Shown piece by piece: positions 1 through 8,447 of a stretch of DNA of 64,000 nt (the first letter of the stretch is position 1; each line of letters opens with the position of its first letter). Source of the stretch: Parabacteroides merdae ATCC 43184 (GTDB lineage Bacteria; Bacteroidota; Bacteroidia; Bacteroidales; Tannerellaceae); assembly GCF_025151215.1 (NCBI RefSeq), contig NZ_CP102286.1:3596001-3660000 (forward strand), read 5' to 3'. The notes below the pieces were generated by a model, which did not search any database, was not told the DNA's origin, and saw nothing but the letters and a program-made list of their open reading frames with translations. A program made the position numbers and the translations under genes.

Positions 1-248
1 ATAAAGAGATTATGAATGTGTATAATGGTTTAATATATAATCATTTAATGTTTGTCTTATATCCTTCTATCTTATCGACCTAAGTCGAAAACCTTTTTGC
101 CCATTGTCGAAAGCCTTTTTGCCCAAGGTCGAAAAGGTATTCGACTTAGGTCAAAAGCTCTATGGCATTATAGTTTGGCGATAGAAGCATGGCAGTTGTA
201 GCTTTATAACACACTTTCCGTACTCGGTTTACTTTTTCCGGTGAAGGC
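1..248. repeat. Intergenic repeat, copy 1 (second copy at 50432-50697)
   Basis: This gene-free stretch aligns over its whole length with 50432-50697; the best conserved part is 73-248. It contains short tandem units that start with GTCGAAA and end with TTTTTGCCC (about 76-125), then a reverse-oriented arm at 135-153. Here the right arm (TTCGACTTAGGTC) pairs with the first unit (GACCTAAGTCGAA). The remaining bases up to the kinase gene are AT-rich. I see no gene; the small minus-strand ORF at 146-334 lies across the repeat and is not credible. The left edge of the repeat may lie outside the window. Confidence 0.85.
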
Positions 249-348
249 GGTTGGCAGATTATGGCGAAAAAACAAACAGATAGTGTGTAGTCAACCTTCG
301 TTTGTTTAAAAAGAACGTGTATCTTTATCTTCAAATAACTGGAATGTG

Positions 349-1131
349 ATGGAATTACGAACAGAGAATGTGACGCGTTATATCATGCCTCTTCGGGAAG
401 GCGGATCGTTGCCGGCATTGGCGGAAGCTGATGACGAGTTTAAATATGTCGTGAAGTTCCGTGGGGCAGGCCATGGGACGAAAGCGTTGATAGCCGAGCT
501 GATTGGCGGTGAGATAGCCCGTGCACTTGGTTTCCGGGTTCCCGAGCTGGTCTTTCTGAATCTGGACGAAGCTTTCGGGCGTACCGAAGGTGATGAGGAA
601 ATCCAGGATCTGCTGCAAGGCAGCCGGGGATTAAACCTCGGCCTGCATTTTCTGTCGGGAGCTCTTACTTACGACCCGGTAGTGACGAAGGTCGGGGCTG
701 AGTTGGCGTCCCGTATCGTGTGGCTGGATGCGTTTCTGACCAATGTAGACCGTACATTCCGGAATACCAATATGCTGATGTGGCATAAGGAACTGTGGCT
801 GATCGATCATGGCGCTTCGCTTTATTTCCATTATTCATGGGTGAACTGGCAAAAGCATGCCGTAAGTCCGTTCGTGCAGGTCAAAGATCACGTGCTGTTG
901 CCCGAAGCTTCCGGGTTGGAAGAGGCAGATGCCGAGATGAAACGCCTGCTGACGGAAGAGAAGATCCGGGAGATCGTGGCTCTGATTCCCGACGACTGGT
1001 TGCACTGGAGTGAAAGTCCCGGTAGGCCGCAAGAGATAAGAGAGATTTATATCCGGTTCTTATGTGAGAGACTGGCACATTCCGAAACATTTATAAAAGA
1101 AGCACAAGATGCAAGGAAAGCACTTATATGA
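349..1131 (+). CDS. HipA-like kinase family protein
   Basis: About 260 residues resembling the compact HipA-like kinase family (HipA_2 type). Seen in the sequence: an N-terminal VVKFRGAG segment in the place of the ATP-binding lysine strand, a catalytic-loop-like NVDRTFRNTN around residues 130-140, and LIDHG in the position of the kinase DFG metal-binding motif. GTG at 346 is directly followed by ATG at 349; I chose the ATG. The coding region overlaps the next gene by 23 bp, so the two are probably translationally coupled. There is no HipB-like HTH antitoxin next to it, so it should not be called a classical HipBA toxin. Substrate unknown. Confidence 0.8.
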   Translation: MELRTENVTRYIMPLREGGSLPALAEADDEFKYVVKFRGAGHGTKALIAELIGGEIARALGFRVPELVFLNLDEAFGRTEGDEEIQDLLQGSRGLNLGLHFLSGALTYDPVVTKVGAELASRIVWLDAFLTNVDRTFRNTNMLMWHKELWLIDHGASLYFHYSWVNWQKHAVSPFVQVKDHVLLPEASGLEEADAEMKRLLTEEKIREIVALIPDDWLHWSESPGRPQEIREIYIRFLCERLAHSETFIKEAQDARKALI

Positions 1132-1492
1132 ATATGCCGTTATCCGTTTGGTCCCCAAAGTAGAACGTGAGGAGTTCTTTAATGTGGGAATTATTCTGTT
1201 CTCGAAAAGAGCGAAGTACATCAAGGCGCTTTATAAGGTAGACGAGAACAAGTTGAATCTGTTTTCTTCTGAGTTGGATCGTGAATCGTTGTTTGCCAAT
1301 CTGCATGTTTTCGATAAAATCTGTTCCGGTACGAAGGAGGGCGGTCCTATCGCTGCTCTGGACGTCCCGGAACGGTTTCGGTGGCTGACAGCAGTGCGGA
1401 GTGCATCTATCCAGACTTCACGTCCGCATCCGGGTTTCTCCGATGACTTGGACCAGACGTTGGAGATACTGTTCAGGGAATTGGTTCTGTAA
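1109..1492 (+). CDS. DUF3037 domain-containing protein
   Basis: 127 residues, recognisable as the DUF3037 family: N-terminal YEYAVIRLVPKVEREEFFNVGIIL followed by a small alpha/beta body and a C-terminal FSDDLDQTLEILFRELV segment. No signal peptide and no membrane segment, so it is probably cytosolic. Its ATG lies inside the 3' end of the HipA-like kinase gene (overlap 1109-1131). From established annotation practice, DUF3037 genes are repeatedly found beside HipA-like kinase genes; that the two proteins act together is inference. Biochemical function is not known. Confidence 0.8.
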   Translation: MQGKHLYEYAVIRLVPKVEREEFFNVGIILFSKRAKYIKALYKVDENKLNLFSSELDRESLFANLHVFDKICSGTKEGGPIAALDVPERFRWLTAVRSASIQTSRPHPGFSDDLDQTLEILFRELVL

Positions 1493-1567
1493 CGATATTG
1501 TAATTGATAGTAAACAGCGATTTAATACTCCGGTTGTTCCTTTGCAGCGGTTTTAATTAGGTGAAAA

Positions 1568-1575
1568 TATATTTG
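1568..1575 (+). promoter_or_regulatory. Candidate -7 promoter box for the first susC
   Basis: TATATTTG fits the Bacteroidetes -7 consensus TAnnTTTG and lies 22 bp before the susC ATG at 1598. A TTTG at 1541-1544 could be the -33 element, but the 23-bp spacing is a little long. Confidence 0.45.
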
Positions 1576-1597
1576 TTTTAACGCAAAAAGAACAAAC

Positions 1598-4500
1598 ATG
1601 GAGATTAAGAGTAGAGTGACCCGATTTGCGGGTTTGCTATGTATCGCAGGTGCATTACAGGGATTCCCTGTAATCTATTCCGCCAATCCGGGCGGAATCA
1701 TAAGCGTAGCCCGGCAGGGCACGTATCATCTGACAGGTACGATTGTGGATGGATACGGAGAACCCGTTATCGGAGCCAATGTAGTGGAAAAAGGAACGAC
1801 TAACGGGGCGGTGACCGATATTGACGGGAAGTTTTCGCTGGAGGTAGCCCCTGACGCTGTGTTAACCATCTCTTTTATCGGATATATCTCGAAAGAAATC
1901 ACACTGAAAGGAGAGAAAGAGCTGAAAGTGGCCTTGGTGGAAGATACGCAGACGCTGGACGAAGTGGTCGTGGTCGGTTATGGCACACAGAAGAAAGTGA
2001 ACCTGACCGGAGCTGTCGAACAGGTGACCAGCGAAGTGTTTGACAATCGTTCCGTTCCCAATGTGACACAAGCCCTGCAAGGTTCGATCCCCAACTTGAA
2101 CATCCAGTTGACTGACGGCAAGCCGACCCGTTCGGCGAGTTATAATGTCCGCGGTACGACTTCGATCGGGCAGGGTGGTAGCGCGTTGGTCCTGATCGAC
2201 GGTGTGGAAGGTGATCCCTCGATGTTGAACCCGAACGATATCGCCAGCGTGTCTGTCTTGAAAGATGCCGCTTCGGCTGCCATCTATGGGGCGCGTGGTA
2301 CTTTCGGGGTCGTACTGATCACCACCAAAGAGCCGACTAAGGACAAGACTTCCATTACCTATTCCGGAAATTTCGCCATGCAGAAACCGGTGACGGTTCC
2401 CGACTTCGTGACCGACGGATATGAATATGCCAGTCATTTCTATGAAGCCTATCATGCATGGAACAACTATTCGGCCGACCCTAAGAACATTAACAAGACG
2501 CAGGAATTCTCCCTCGGCTGGCTGGAAGACTTCAAAAGACGGAAGGAGCAGGGCATAACTGACGAGGTGACGGTCGATGCTACCGGCAAATATGTCTATT
2601 ACGGCAACGAGGATTATTATGACGCCCTGTACAAGAAAACGACTTTCGCACAGGACCATAACTTGTCGGTGACCGGTAACAACGGGAAACTGAACTACTA
2701 CGTTTCCGGACGGTTCTATGGCTACGACGGTTTGTTTCGCTATAATACCGACAATTATAAGATGATGAACCTGCGTGCGAAAGGTTCCGTACAGGTGTTC
2801 GACTGGCTGAAGATCGAGAACAATATGGATTTTTCCAATATGGATTACCATAACCCGATCAACGTCGGCGAAGGCGGCTCCATCTGGCGTAACATTTCCG
2901 ATGAAGGTCATCCGACCTCGCCTATCTTCAACCCCGACGGTAGCCTGACTTTCTCGGCCGCTTATTCGGTCGGTGACTTTATCTATGGCAAGAACGGTAT
3001 CGATACCAATAACAAGGTGTTGAAGAATACGACCGGCTTTACTGCTTCCTTTCTGGAAAACAAGTTGCACGTACGGGGCGACTTCACGTTCCGCAACACG
3101 GACGAGGGACAAACGCAACGCCGTATACCGGTTCCCTACAGCACGCACGAAGGGCAGACGGTCGAACTGAGCGCCAAATACAATGACTTGAAGGAAAGTA
3201 ATATGCGGACCGAGTATATTGCGACCAACCTGTATGCCGATTATGAGGATACATTCGGTGATGCGCATTATTTCAAGGGTATGGTCGGTTACAACTATGA
3301 ACAGTCTACTTATAAGAGCACCTATGTGCAGCGCAACGGGTTGCTGCTCGACGATTCGGAAAACATCAACTTGGCGCTGGGAGATGCGATCACTACGTCG
3401 GGAGGTTATAACAGATGGCGCGTGGCAGGTGGCTTTTTCCGTCTGAACTATGCGTTCAAGGATCGCTATCTGTTGGAAGTGAATGGACGCTATGACGGTT
3501 CTTCCAAATTCCCGACCGATCAGCAATGGGCGTTCTTCCCTTCTGTCTCCGGTGGATGGCGCGTGTCGGAAGAGGCGTTCTGGAAGGTGAACCCGGATTT
3601 GTTCTCCAATCTGAAAATACGTGCTTCATACGGTTCGTTAGGGAATGGTAATGTTTCTCCCTATAGCTTCCTCGAGTTGTTGAGCATCAGCACTTCCGGT
3701 CGTGTCCTGAACGGTTTGAAGAACAAGTATACGAGTGCTCCTGCCGTCATGCCTGACGGACTGACCTGGGAAACGGCAACGACGACCGATGTCGGACTGG
3801 ACTTCGGCATGTTGAACAACCGCTTGCAATTTAACGGTGACTATTACATCCGTAAGACAACGGATATGTACACGGTCGGCGAAACGCTTCCCGATGTGTT
3901 CGGCGCCTCTTCTCCCAAAGGCAACTATGCCGACATGACGACCAAGGGATGGGAAATCACGCTGACTTGGCGCGACCAGTTCACATTGGCGGAGAAACCG
4001 TTCAACTACGAGATCCGTGGTACGCTGTCCGACTATATCTCGACCATCGACCGCTATAACAACCAGACAGGTAACCTGGATGACTACTATGCCGGCAAGC
4101 GTGTAGGTGAAATCTGGGGATATGTGACTGAAGGGCTGTTCAAGGATCAGGCTGATATTGACAGCCATGCCGACCAGACACTGATCCAGTCTTCATCCAA
4201 GCGCATCACCTATCCGGGAGATGTGAAGATCAAGGACCTGAACGGTGACCATGTGATCGACTACGGCAATAATACCGTGGACGACCACGGTGACAAGACC
4301 GTGATCGGAAATGCGTTGCCTCGCTATGCGTATAGCATCAACCTTTCCGGTGACTGGAACAACTTCTTCCTTTCCGCCTTCTTCCAGGGGGTGGGTAAAC
4401 AGGATTGGTATCCCAGTTCGGAATGTATTTTCTGGGGACAGTATAACCGCCCGTATAACAACATGCCTACTTGGCATCAGGGCAATTATTGGACAGAAGA

Positions 4501-4876
4501 CAATACGGATGCTTATCTGCCCCGTTATGCCGGCTATAATGCTTCCCTGAAGTCTACACCGCAGACCCGCTACTTGCAGAATGTCGCTTATATCCGTCTG
4601 AAGAACCTGCAATTCGGCTACACCTTGCCACAGCCGATCGTTTCGAAAGCCAAATTGCAGAATGTACGGGTTTATATTTCGGCCGAGAATCTCTGGTGCT
4701 GGTCCCCGCTCTACAAGCATACGCGTGACCTCGACGTGACGAACATCTACGGTTCCGATCCCGACCTGACGGATGCCGATATGTCGTCCGGACTGAACGG
4801 GAACCGTGGTAGCGGTGACGGGAACAGCTATCCGCAGATGAAGAGTGTGAGTTTAGGTTTATCAGTAACATTTTAA
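1598..4876 (+). CDS. SusC/RagA family TonB-linked outer membrane protein
   Basis: 1092-residue outer-membrane importer. A signal peptide covers roughly residues 1-29; a CarboxypepD-regulatory-like domain follows (about 44-118, with GEPVIGANVVEKGTTNG), then the DEVVVVGYGT TonB-box region (121-130), the plug (about 135-250, with LVLIDGVEG and DAASAAIYGARG) and a long beta-barrel ending in aromatic VTF. It lacks the N-terminal STN signalling domain found in the other SusC of this window, so it is not expected to signal to an anti-sigma factor. It is followed after 19 bp by its SusD partner and then a secreted phosphoesterase-fold enzyme, together forming an operon. The imported ligand cannot be told from sequence. 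Confidence 0.95.
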   Translation: MEIKSRVTRFAGLLCIAGALQGFPVIYSANPGGIISVARQGTYHLTGTIVDGYGEPVIGANVVEKGTTNGAVTDIDGKFSLEVAPDAVLTISFIGYISKEITLKGEKELKVALVEDTQTLDEVVVVGYGTQKKVNLTGAVEQVTSEVFDNRSVPNVTQALQGSIPNLNIQLTDGKPTRSASYNVRGTTSIGQGGSALVLIDGVEGDPSMLNPNDIASVSVLKDAASAAIYGARGTFGVVLITTKEPTKDKTSITYSGNFAMQKPVTVPDFVTDGYEYASHFYEAYHAWNNYSADPKNINKTQEFSLGWLEDFKRRKEQGITDEVTVDATGKYVYYGNEDYYDALYKKTTFAQDHNLSVTGNNGKLNYYVSGRFYGYDGLFRYNTDNYKMMNLRAKGSVQVFDWLKIENNMDFSNMDYHNPINVGEGGSIWRNISDEGHPTSPIFNPDGSLTFSAAYSVGDFIYGKNGIDTNNKVLKNTTGFTASFLENKLHVRGDFTFRNTDEGQTQRRIPVPYSTHEGQTVELSAKYNDLKESNMRTEYIATNLYADYEDTFGDAHYFKGMVGYNYEQSTYKSTYVQRNGLLLDDSENINLALGDAITTSGGYNRWRVAGGFFRLNYAFKDRYLLEVNGRYDGSSKFPTDQQWAFFPSVSGGWRVSEEAFWKVNPDLFSNLKIRASYGSLGNGNVSPYSFLELLSISTSGRVLNGLKNKYTSAPAVMPDGLTWETATTTDVGLDFGMLNNRLQFNGDYYIRKTTDMYTVGETLPDVFGASSPKGNYADMTTKGWEITLTWRDQFTLAEKPFNYEIRGTLSDYISTIDRYNNQTGNLDDYYAGKRVGEIWGYVTEGLFKDQADIDSHADQTLIQSSSKRITYPGDVKIKDLNGDHVIDYGNNTVDDHGDKTVIGNALPRYAYSINLSGDWNNFFLSAFFQGVGKQDWYPSSECIFWGQYNRPYNNMPTWHQGNYWTEDNTDAYLPRYAGYNASLKSTPQTRYLQNVAYIRLKNLQFGYTLPQPIVSKAKLQNVRVYISAENLWCWSPLYKHTRDLDVTNIYGSDPDLTDADMSSGLNGNRGSGDGNSYPQMKSVSLGLSVTF

Positions 4877-4895
4877 TTAAAGAACTATCAACGAC

Positions 4896-6650
4896 ATGAA
4901 ACGGATTATATATTCTTTTGTATCAGTCTGTTTACTCCTTTCGTCCTGCTCAATGGACGAGACACCGCAGGCTTCGGTGGACAAAGACACAGTCTTCAGG
5001 ACGGAGAAAGGGCTGGAAACATATTCCTATTCTTTCTATAATATGCTCCCTTCCGTCAGTGACGGTTTCAGGCAGGATGCCATGTGCGATTATGGAGCGG
5101 TGACCAGCTTCGACAACTTTATCCGCGAAGGGGCTTACTCGGCCGAGTTGAGCAGCGGGTGGTCGTGGAGCGATCTGCGCAACATCAACTACTTTATTGA
5201 GAACTGTACGAACGAGGCGGTCGATGAATCTGTCCGTAACAACTATATCGGCTTGGCCCGCTTTTTCCGCGCTTACTTCTATTACGAGATGGTAGTACGT
5301 TTCGGCGATGTGCCTTGGATAGACCGTACGTTAGGTGTGGACGACGAGTTGCTGTATGCTCCCCGCGATTCGCGGACTATCGTCATGGATCATGTGTTGG
5401 AAGACCTGGACTTCGCTTGTGAGAATATCTCGCGGACGAAGGACGAAACCGGTTCTCTGGTGACGAAATGGGTGGCTTATGCGTTGAAATCCCGTATCTG
5501 CCTCTTCGAAGCTTCTTTTCGCAAGTATCATACGGAGTTGGGATTGACCGACTCGGCCGACGAATGGTATCAGGAGGCTGTCCGTGCTGCCGAAACGGTT
5601 ATGAAGGAAAGCGGCCATTCTATTTATACGGGTGAGGGTACGGATGCTTCTTTCCGCTCGCTGTTCATCAGTGATAAGCCGGTAACTAGCGAAGTAATGC
5701 TGGCGAGCTGTGCCGATGCCGGGCTGGCTGTGTTGGGCGAAGCTAACTGGTGGTGGACTTCAGGCACGTACGGAGCGCGTTTCAGTATGATCCGTACCTT
5801 TGTCAATACTTTCCTGAATACGGATGGGACACCGTTTACGGATCGTGCCGGTTACGAGACGATGGAGTTCTATGACGAATGCCAGAACCGTGACGCACGC
5901 CTTGCCCAGACGATCCGCACACCTGGGTATGAACGCGACGGGGTGCCTGCCGCTCCTAACTTCAACGGTTATTCCTATACGGGCTACCAACCGATCAAAT
6001 ATACGTTGGATGATACCAAATACGATGCCGGTGCTTTGAATACGAATGCGATTCCGTTGTTCCGTTATGCCGAAGTCCTGCTGAACTATGCCGAGGCAAA
6101 AGCTGAGTTGGGGACGCTGACGGATGCGGATTGGGCGAATACGGTCGGTGTGCTGCGTGCACGCGCCGGTATCACTGGCGGTCTTTCTGCCAAGCCGACC
6201 AAGGTGGATGCTTATTTCCAGCAAAACTATTTCCCGAATATTTCCGATCCGGTCATCCTCGAAGTGCGTCGTGAGCGCTCCATCGAATTGGCTCTGGAGG
6301 GGTTCCGCTTCACCGACCTGAAGCGTTGGAAACGCGGTGAGCTGATGACGATGCGTTGGACTGGTATATATGTTCCCGCCTTGAATGTCCAGATGGACCT
6401 CGACAAAGACGGTACGCCGGACGTGATCTTCTATAAGGGAGAGAAGCCGACCGGTCTGCCTGCTTCCTGTACGCCTGTTTCGGTAGGAGAGGGCACGCAG
6501 CAGGGATTGACCGGGGCGGATTCGGGTAATCTGACTTGGTCGGACGATGATCCGCGTATCTGGTATGACGATGGCCGCCAGTATTACTACCCGATCCCTC
6601 AGTCGGCAATCATCAAAAATGGAAACCTGAAACAGAATCCGGGTTGGTAA
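4896..6650 (+). CDS. SusD/RagB family nutrient-binding outer membrane lipoprotein
   Basis: 584-residue SusD-type surface lipoprotein that binds substrate and caps the SusC barrel encoded just upstream. The lipobox is LLSSC with Cys18. Typical SusD features are visible: the FFRAYFYYEMV helix near residue 120, the FRYAEVLLNYAEAKAEL helix (about 387-403), RRERSIELALEGFRFTDLKRW (about 453-473) and a C-terminal YYYPIPQSAIIKNGNLKQNPGW end. It has the usual length for the family. The gene starts 19 bp after susC and is followed after 26 bp by the phosphoesterase-fold gene. Confidence 0.95.
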   Translation: MKRIIYSFVSVCLLLSSCSMDETPQASVDKDTVFRTEKGLETYSYSFYNMLPSVSDGFRQDAMCDYGAVTSFDNFIREGAYSAELSSGWSWSDLRNINYFIENCTNEAVDESVRNNYIGLARFFRAYFYYEMVVRFGDVPWIDRTLGVDDELLYAPRDSRTIVMDHVLEDLDFACENISRTKDETGSLVTKWVAYALKSRICLFEASFRKYHTELGLTDSADEWYQEAVRAAETVMKESGHSIYTGEGTDASFRSLFISDKPVTSEVMLASCADAGLAVLGEANWWWTSGTYGARFSMIRTFVNTFLNTDGTPFTDRAGYETMEFYDECQNRDARLAQTIRTPGYERDGVPAAPNFNGYSYTGYQPIKYTLDDTKYDAGALNTNAIPLFRYAEVLLNYAEAKAELGTLTDADWANTVGVLRARAGITGGLSAKPTKVDAYFQQNYFPNISDPVILEVRRERSIELALEGFRFTDLKRWKRGELMTMRWTGIYVPALNVQMDLDKDGTPDVIFYKGEKPTGLPASCTPVSVGEGTQQGLTGADSGNLTWSDDDPRIWYDDGRQYYYPIPQSAIIKNGNLKQNPGW

Positions 6651-6676
6651 ATGTGTAATCGATAAATGATAAGGAT

Positions 6677-7555
6677 ATGAAAAAGACAATAAGTGTATTT
6701 GTTTCGGTCCTCCTGCTGGCAGCTTTGCTCCAGTCATGGGCCATGAAAGAATCCCATCCGGCCACTGGTGGGAAGAGCGAACTGAACGTGGCGACTTTCA
6801 ACCTCCGTATGGACACGGAGAAGGATGGCGTGAATGCCTGGCCGAACCGCAAAGAGATGGTGAAAGGACTGATCCGCTTTCACGATTTCGATATCTTCGG
6901 GACACAGGAAGGGTTCAAGCACATGTTGGACGGGGTTGCCGAGTTGGATGGGTATGCCTATATCGGTGCTGGGCGCGATGACGGCGAGGATGCGGGCGAA
7001 CATTCCGCTATCTTCTATAAGACCAGTCGTTTTGATTTGTTAGACAAGGGGAATTTCTGGTTTTCCGAAACACCGGATGTTCCGGGCAAGGGCTGGGATG
7101 CTACTTGCTGCAACCGTATTTGTTCCTGGGGTAAGTTTCGCGATAAGGAGAGTGGCAAGGTGTTCTATTTTTTCAATTCCCATTACGACCATCAGGGGAA
7201 GGTGGCACGCCGGGAATCCTCCAAACTGCTGATCGCTCGTATCAAGCAGATTGCCGGAACGGATGCGACGGTCTTTGCGACGGGAGACTTCAATGCCGTT
7301 CCGACCGATGAACCGATGGTGACGCTAGCATCCGACGGTCTGTTGCTGGACTCGTATGACCTGAGCGAGCAGCCGCGTTATGGTACGGAAGGTACTTACA
7401 ACAGCTTCAAGACGGATTCCGAGATGATGAACCGCATCGATTATATCTGGGTGACGAAGGGGACGAAGGTGAAAAAGTATGCTGTTCTCAACGATATGCA
7501 GTACGGTCGTTTCCCGTCGGATCATTTTCCCGTGATGATACAAGTCACGTTTTAA
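6677..7555 (+). CDS. Secreted endonuclease/exonuclease/phosphatase family protein
   Basis: 292 residues with an N-terminal signal peptide (about 1-22) and the EEP (DNase I-like) fold. Metal- and phosphate-binding motifs are present in order: TFNLRMD, GTQEG, FNSHYDHQG, TGDFNAVP, NRIDYIW and the C-terminal SDHFPV catalytic His motif. Enzymes of this group cleave phosphodiester or phosphomonoester bonds in nucleic acids, lipids or sugar phosphates. It sits last in the operon with susC and susD, so it may trim a phosphate-bearing ligand at the cell surface or in the periplasm; this is inference. Bacteroides annotations of this family usually stay at family level. Confidence 0.9.
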   Translation: MKKTISVFVSVLLLAALLQSWAMKESHPATGGKSELNVATFNLRMDTEKDGVNAWPNRKEMVKGLIRFHDFDIFGTQEGFKHMLDGVAELDGYAYIGAGRDDGEDAGEHSAIFYKTSRFDLLDKGNFWFSETPDVPGKGWDATCCNRICSWGKFRDKESGKVFYFFNSHYDHQGKVARRESSKLLIARIKQIAGTDATVFATGDFNAVPTDEPMVTLASDGLLLDSYDLSEQPRYGTEGTYNSFKTDSEMMNRIDYIWVTKGTKVKKYAVLNDMQYGRFPSDHFPVMIQVTF

Positions 7556-7558
7556 AGT

Positions 7559-8329
7559 TTATTTGAATGACAGGTACGGTGTGAGCCGTTTCTTGTCCGT
7601 ATCTGTAAATTCTTCTATCAATTGCAGGTTCTCCCATCCGGAGAGCCTGCTTTTTTGTTTCCGGAGCTGTTCGATCGCTTTTGCCTGTCGGTAGTCGAGG
7701 TAAGGGTGTTTGCGGAGAGCGGCGGCGGGTAAGGCGTTGACCTCTAACCGGCGTACATGGAGCGTGTCGGCAATGAACCAGGGGGCGAGGGCTTGGTAGC
7801 GTTCTTCATCGATCCCATACACTTCCGCCAACTGGCTGACATCGTAGAAGCCCCCTAAGAGTTCTCTGTATTTCATGATCCGCCGAGCGAAGGTGCTGCC
7901 GATGCCAGGGACTTTTTTCAGGATCGTGGTGTCGGCGGTGTTGAGTTCGACGAGGGTTCCCGGCGCGTACTTTTCCGTTCGAGTGTATAGGGTATATCCT
8001 TTCCTCTTCTTGCCTGTAGGGTAGGAGTTGTTACCTGTAAGGGTAGGACTTTTATCTTTAAGGGTATTCTTGGTTTTATTCGGATGAGGTCCGGATTCTT
8101 TCCGGATGAAATTTTTTCCCCCTTCGGATGTATTTTTTCCGGTGATGATCCGTCTTTCGCCCGGTGCTTGTCGGTTTTCCGTTCGATGGGCATCTGTCTG
8201 CGCTTCGATAGGCATCCGTTTCGTGTTTGTCCAAAGCAATAAGATCCAGGAAATAGTGATGAGGCAAAGGAGTAAAGCCAGTGCTCTCCGTTCGCCTTTG
8301 GAGAAGTAGAGAAGGTCGCGCCAGTTCAT
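7559..8329 (-). CDS. Helix-hairpin-helix domain protein (ComEA-like), membrane-anchored
   Basis: 256 residues. One N-terminal membrane segment (about 14-34, rich in Leu and Ile) is followed by a basic, Lys/Thr/Pro-rich linker (about 35-120) and two C-terminal helix-hairpin-helix units. The first carries LNTADTTILKKVPGIG and FARRIMKYRELLGGF; the second is the LEVNALPAAALRKHPYLDYRQAKAI part. These motifs bind DNA backbone non-specifically. The family is annotated as ComEA-like or HhH protein in Bacteroidetes; a DNA-uptake role here is unproven since no other com genes are near. It is convergent with the phosphoesterase gene, with only 3 bp between stop codons. Confidence 0.85.
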   Translation of the reverse strand: MNWRDLLYFSKGERRALALLLCLITISWILLLWTNTKRMPIEAQTDAHRTENRQAPGERRIITGKNTSEGGKNFIRKESGPHPNKTKNTLKDKSPTLTGNNSYPTGKKRKGYTLYTRTEKYAPGTLVELNTADTTILKKVPGIGSTFARRIMKYRELLGGFYDVSQLAEVYGIDEERYQALAPWFIADTLHVRRLEVNALPAAALRKHPYLDYRQAKAIEQLRKQKSRLSGWENLQLIEEFTDTDKKRLTPYLSFK

Positions 8330-8399
8330 GGTAAGAAAGTATTTTTTCGAATGGTTTTGGTCTCCATAAGACAGTTATTATTAAATGAATACTATTTTA

Positions 8400-8407
8400 C
8401 AAAGGTA
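8400..8407 (-). promoter_or_regulatory. Candidate -7 promoter box for the HhH gene
   Basis: On the minus strand this reads TACCTTTG, an exact TAnnTTTG match, about 70 bp before the HhH start codon. It abuts the hairpin that ends the transporter gene upstream, consistent with a new transcript starting here. Confidence 0.5.
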
Positions 8408-8437
8408 TAAGTTCCCTGCCGATATGCAAGGAACTTA
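8408..8437 (-). terminator. Hairpin after the NSS transporter gene
   Basis: Inverted repeat of TAAGTTCC (8408-8415) with GGAACTTA (8430-8437); the stem extends inward with one mismatch. It lies just beyond the stop of the transporter gene in its direction of transcription. There is no strong U-tract, so termination is plausible but not certain. Confidence 0.5.
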
Positions 8438-8447
8438 CGGGTTTATT

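Noticed and set aside
146..334. Small minus-strand ORF near the left edge, and its counterpart at 50421-50621
   Set aside because: The similarity of the two peptides is only in the part that covers the DNA repeat; the rest differs, so coding is not supported.
349..1131. Classical HipBA toxin-antitoxin module
   Set aside because: No HipB-type HTH gene is adjacent, and the protein is far shorter than HipA (about 440 residues).
1862..3526. Long minus-strand open frame (554 codons) opposite the first susC
   Set aside because: Antisense to a certain SusC gene; the translation has no recognisable domain and the frame is a by-product of susC codon use.
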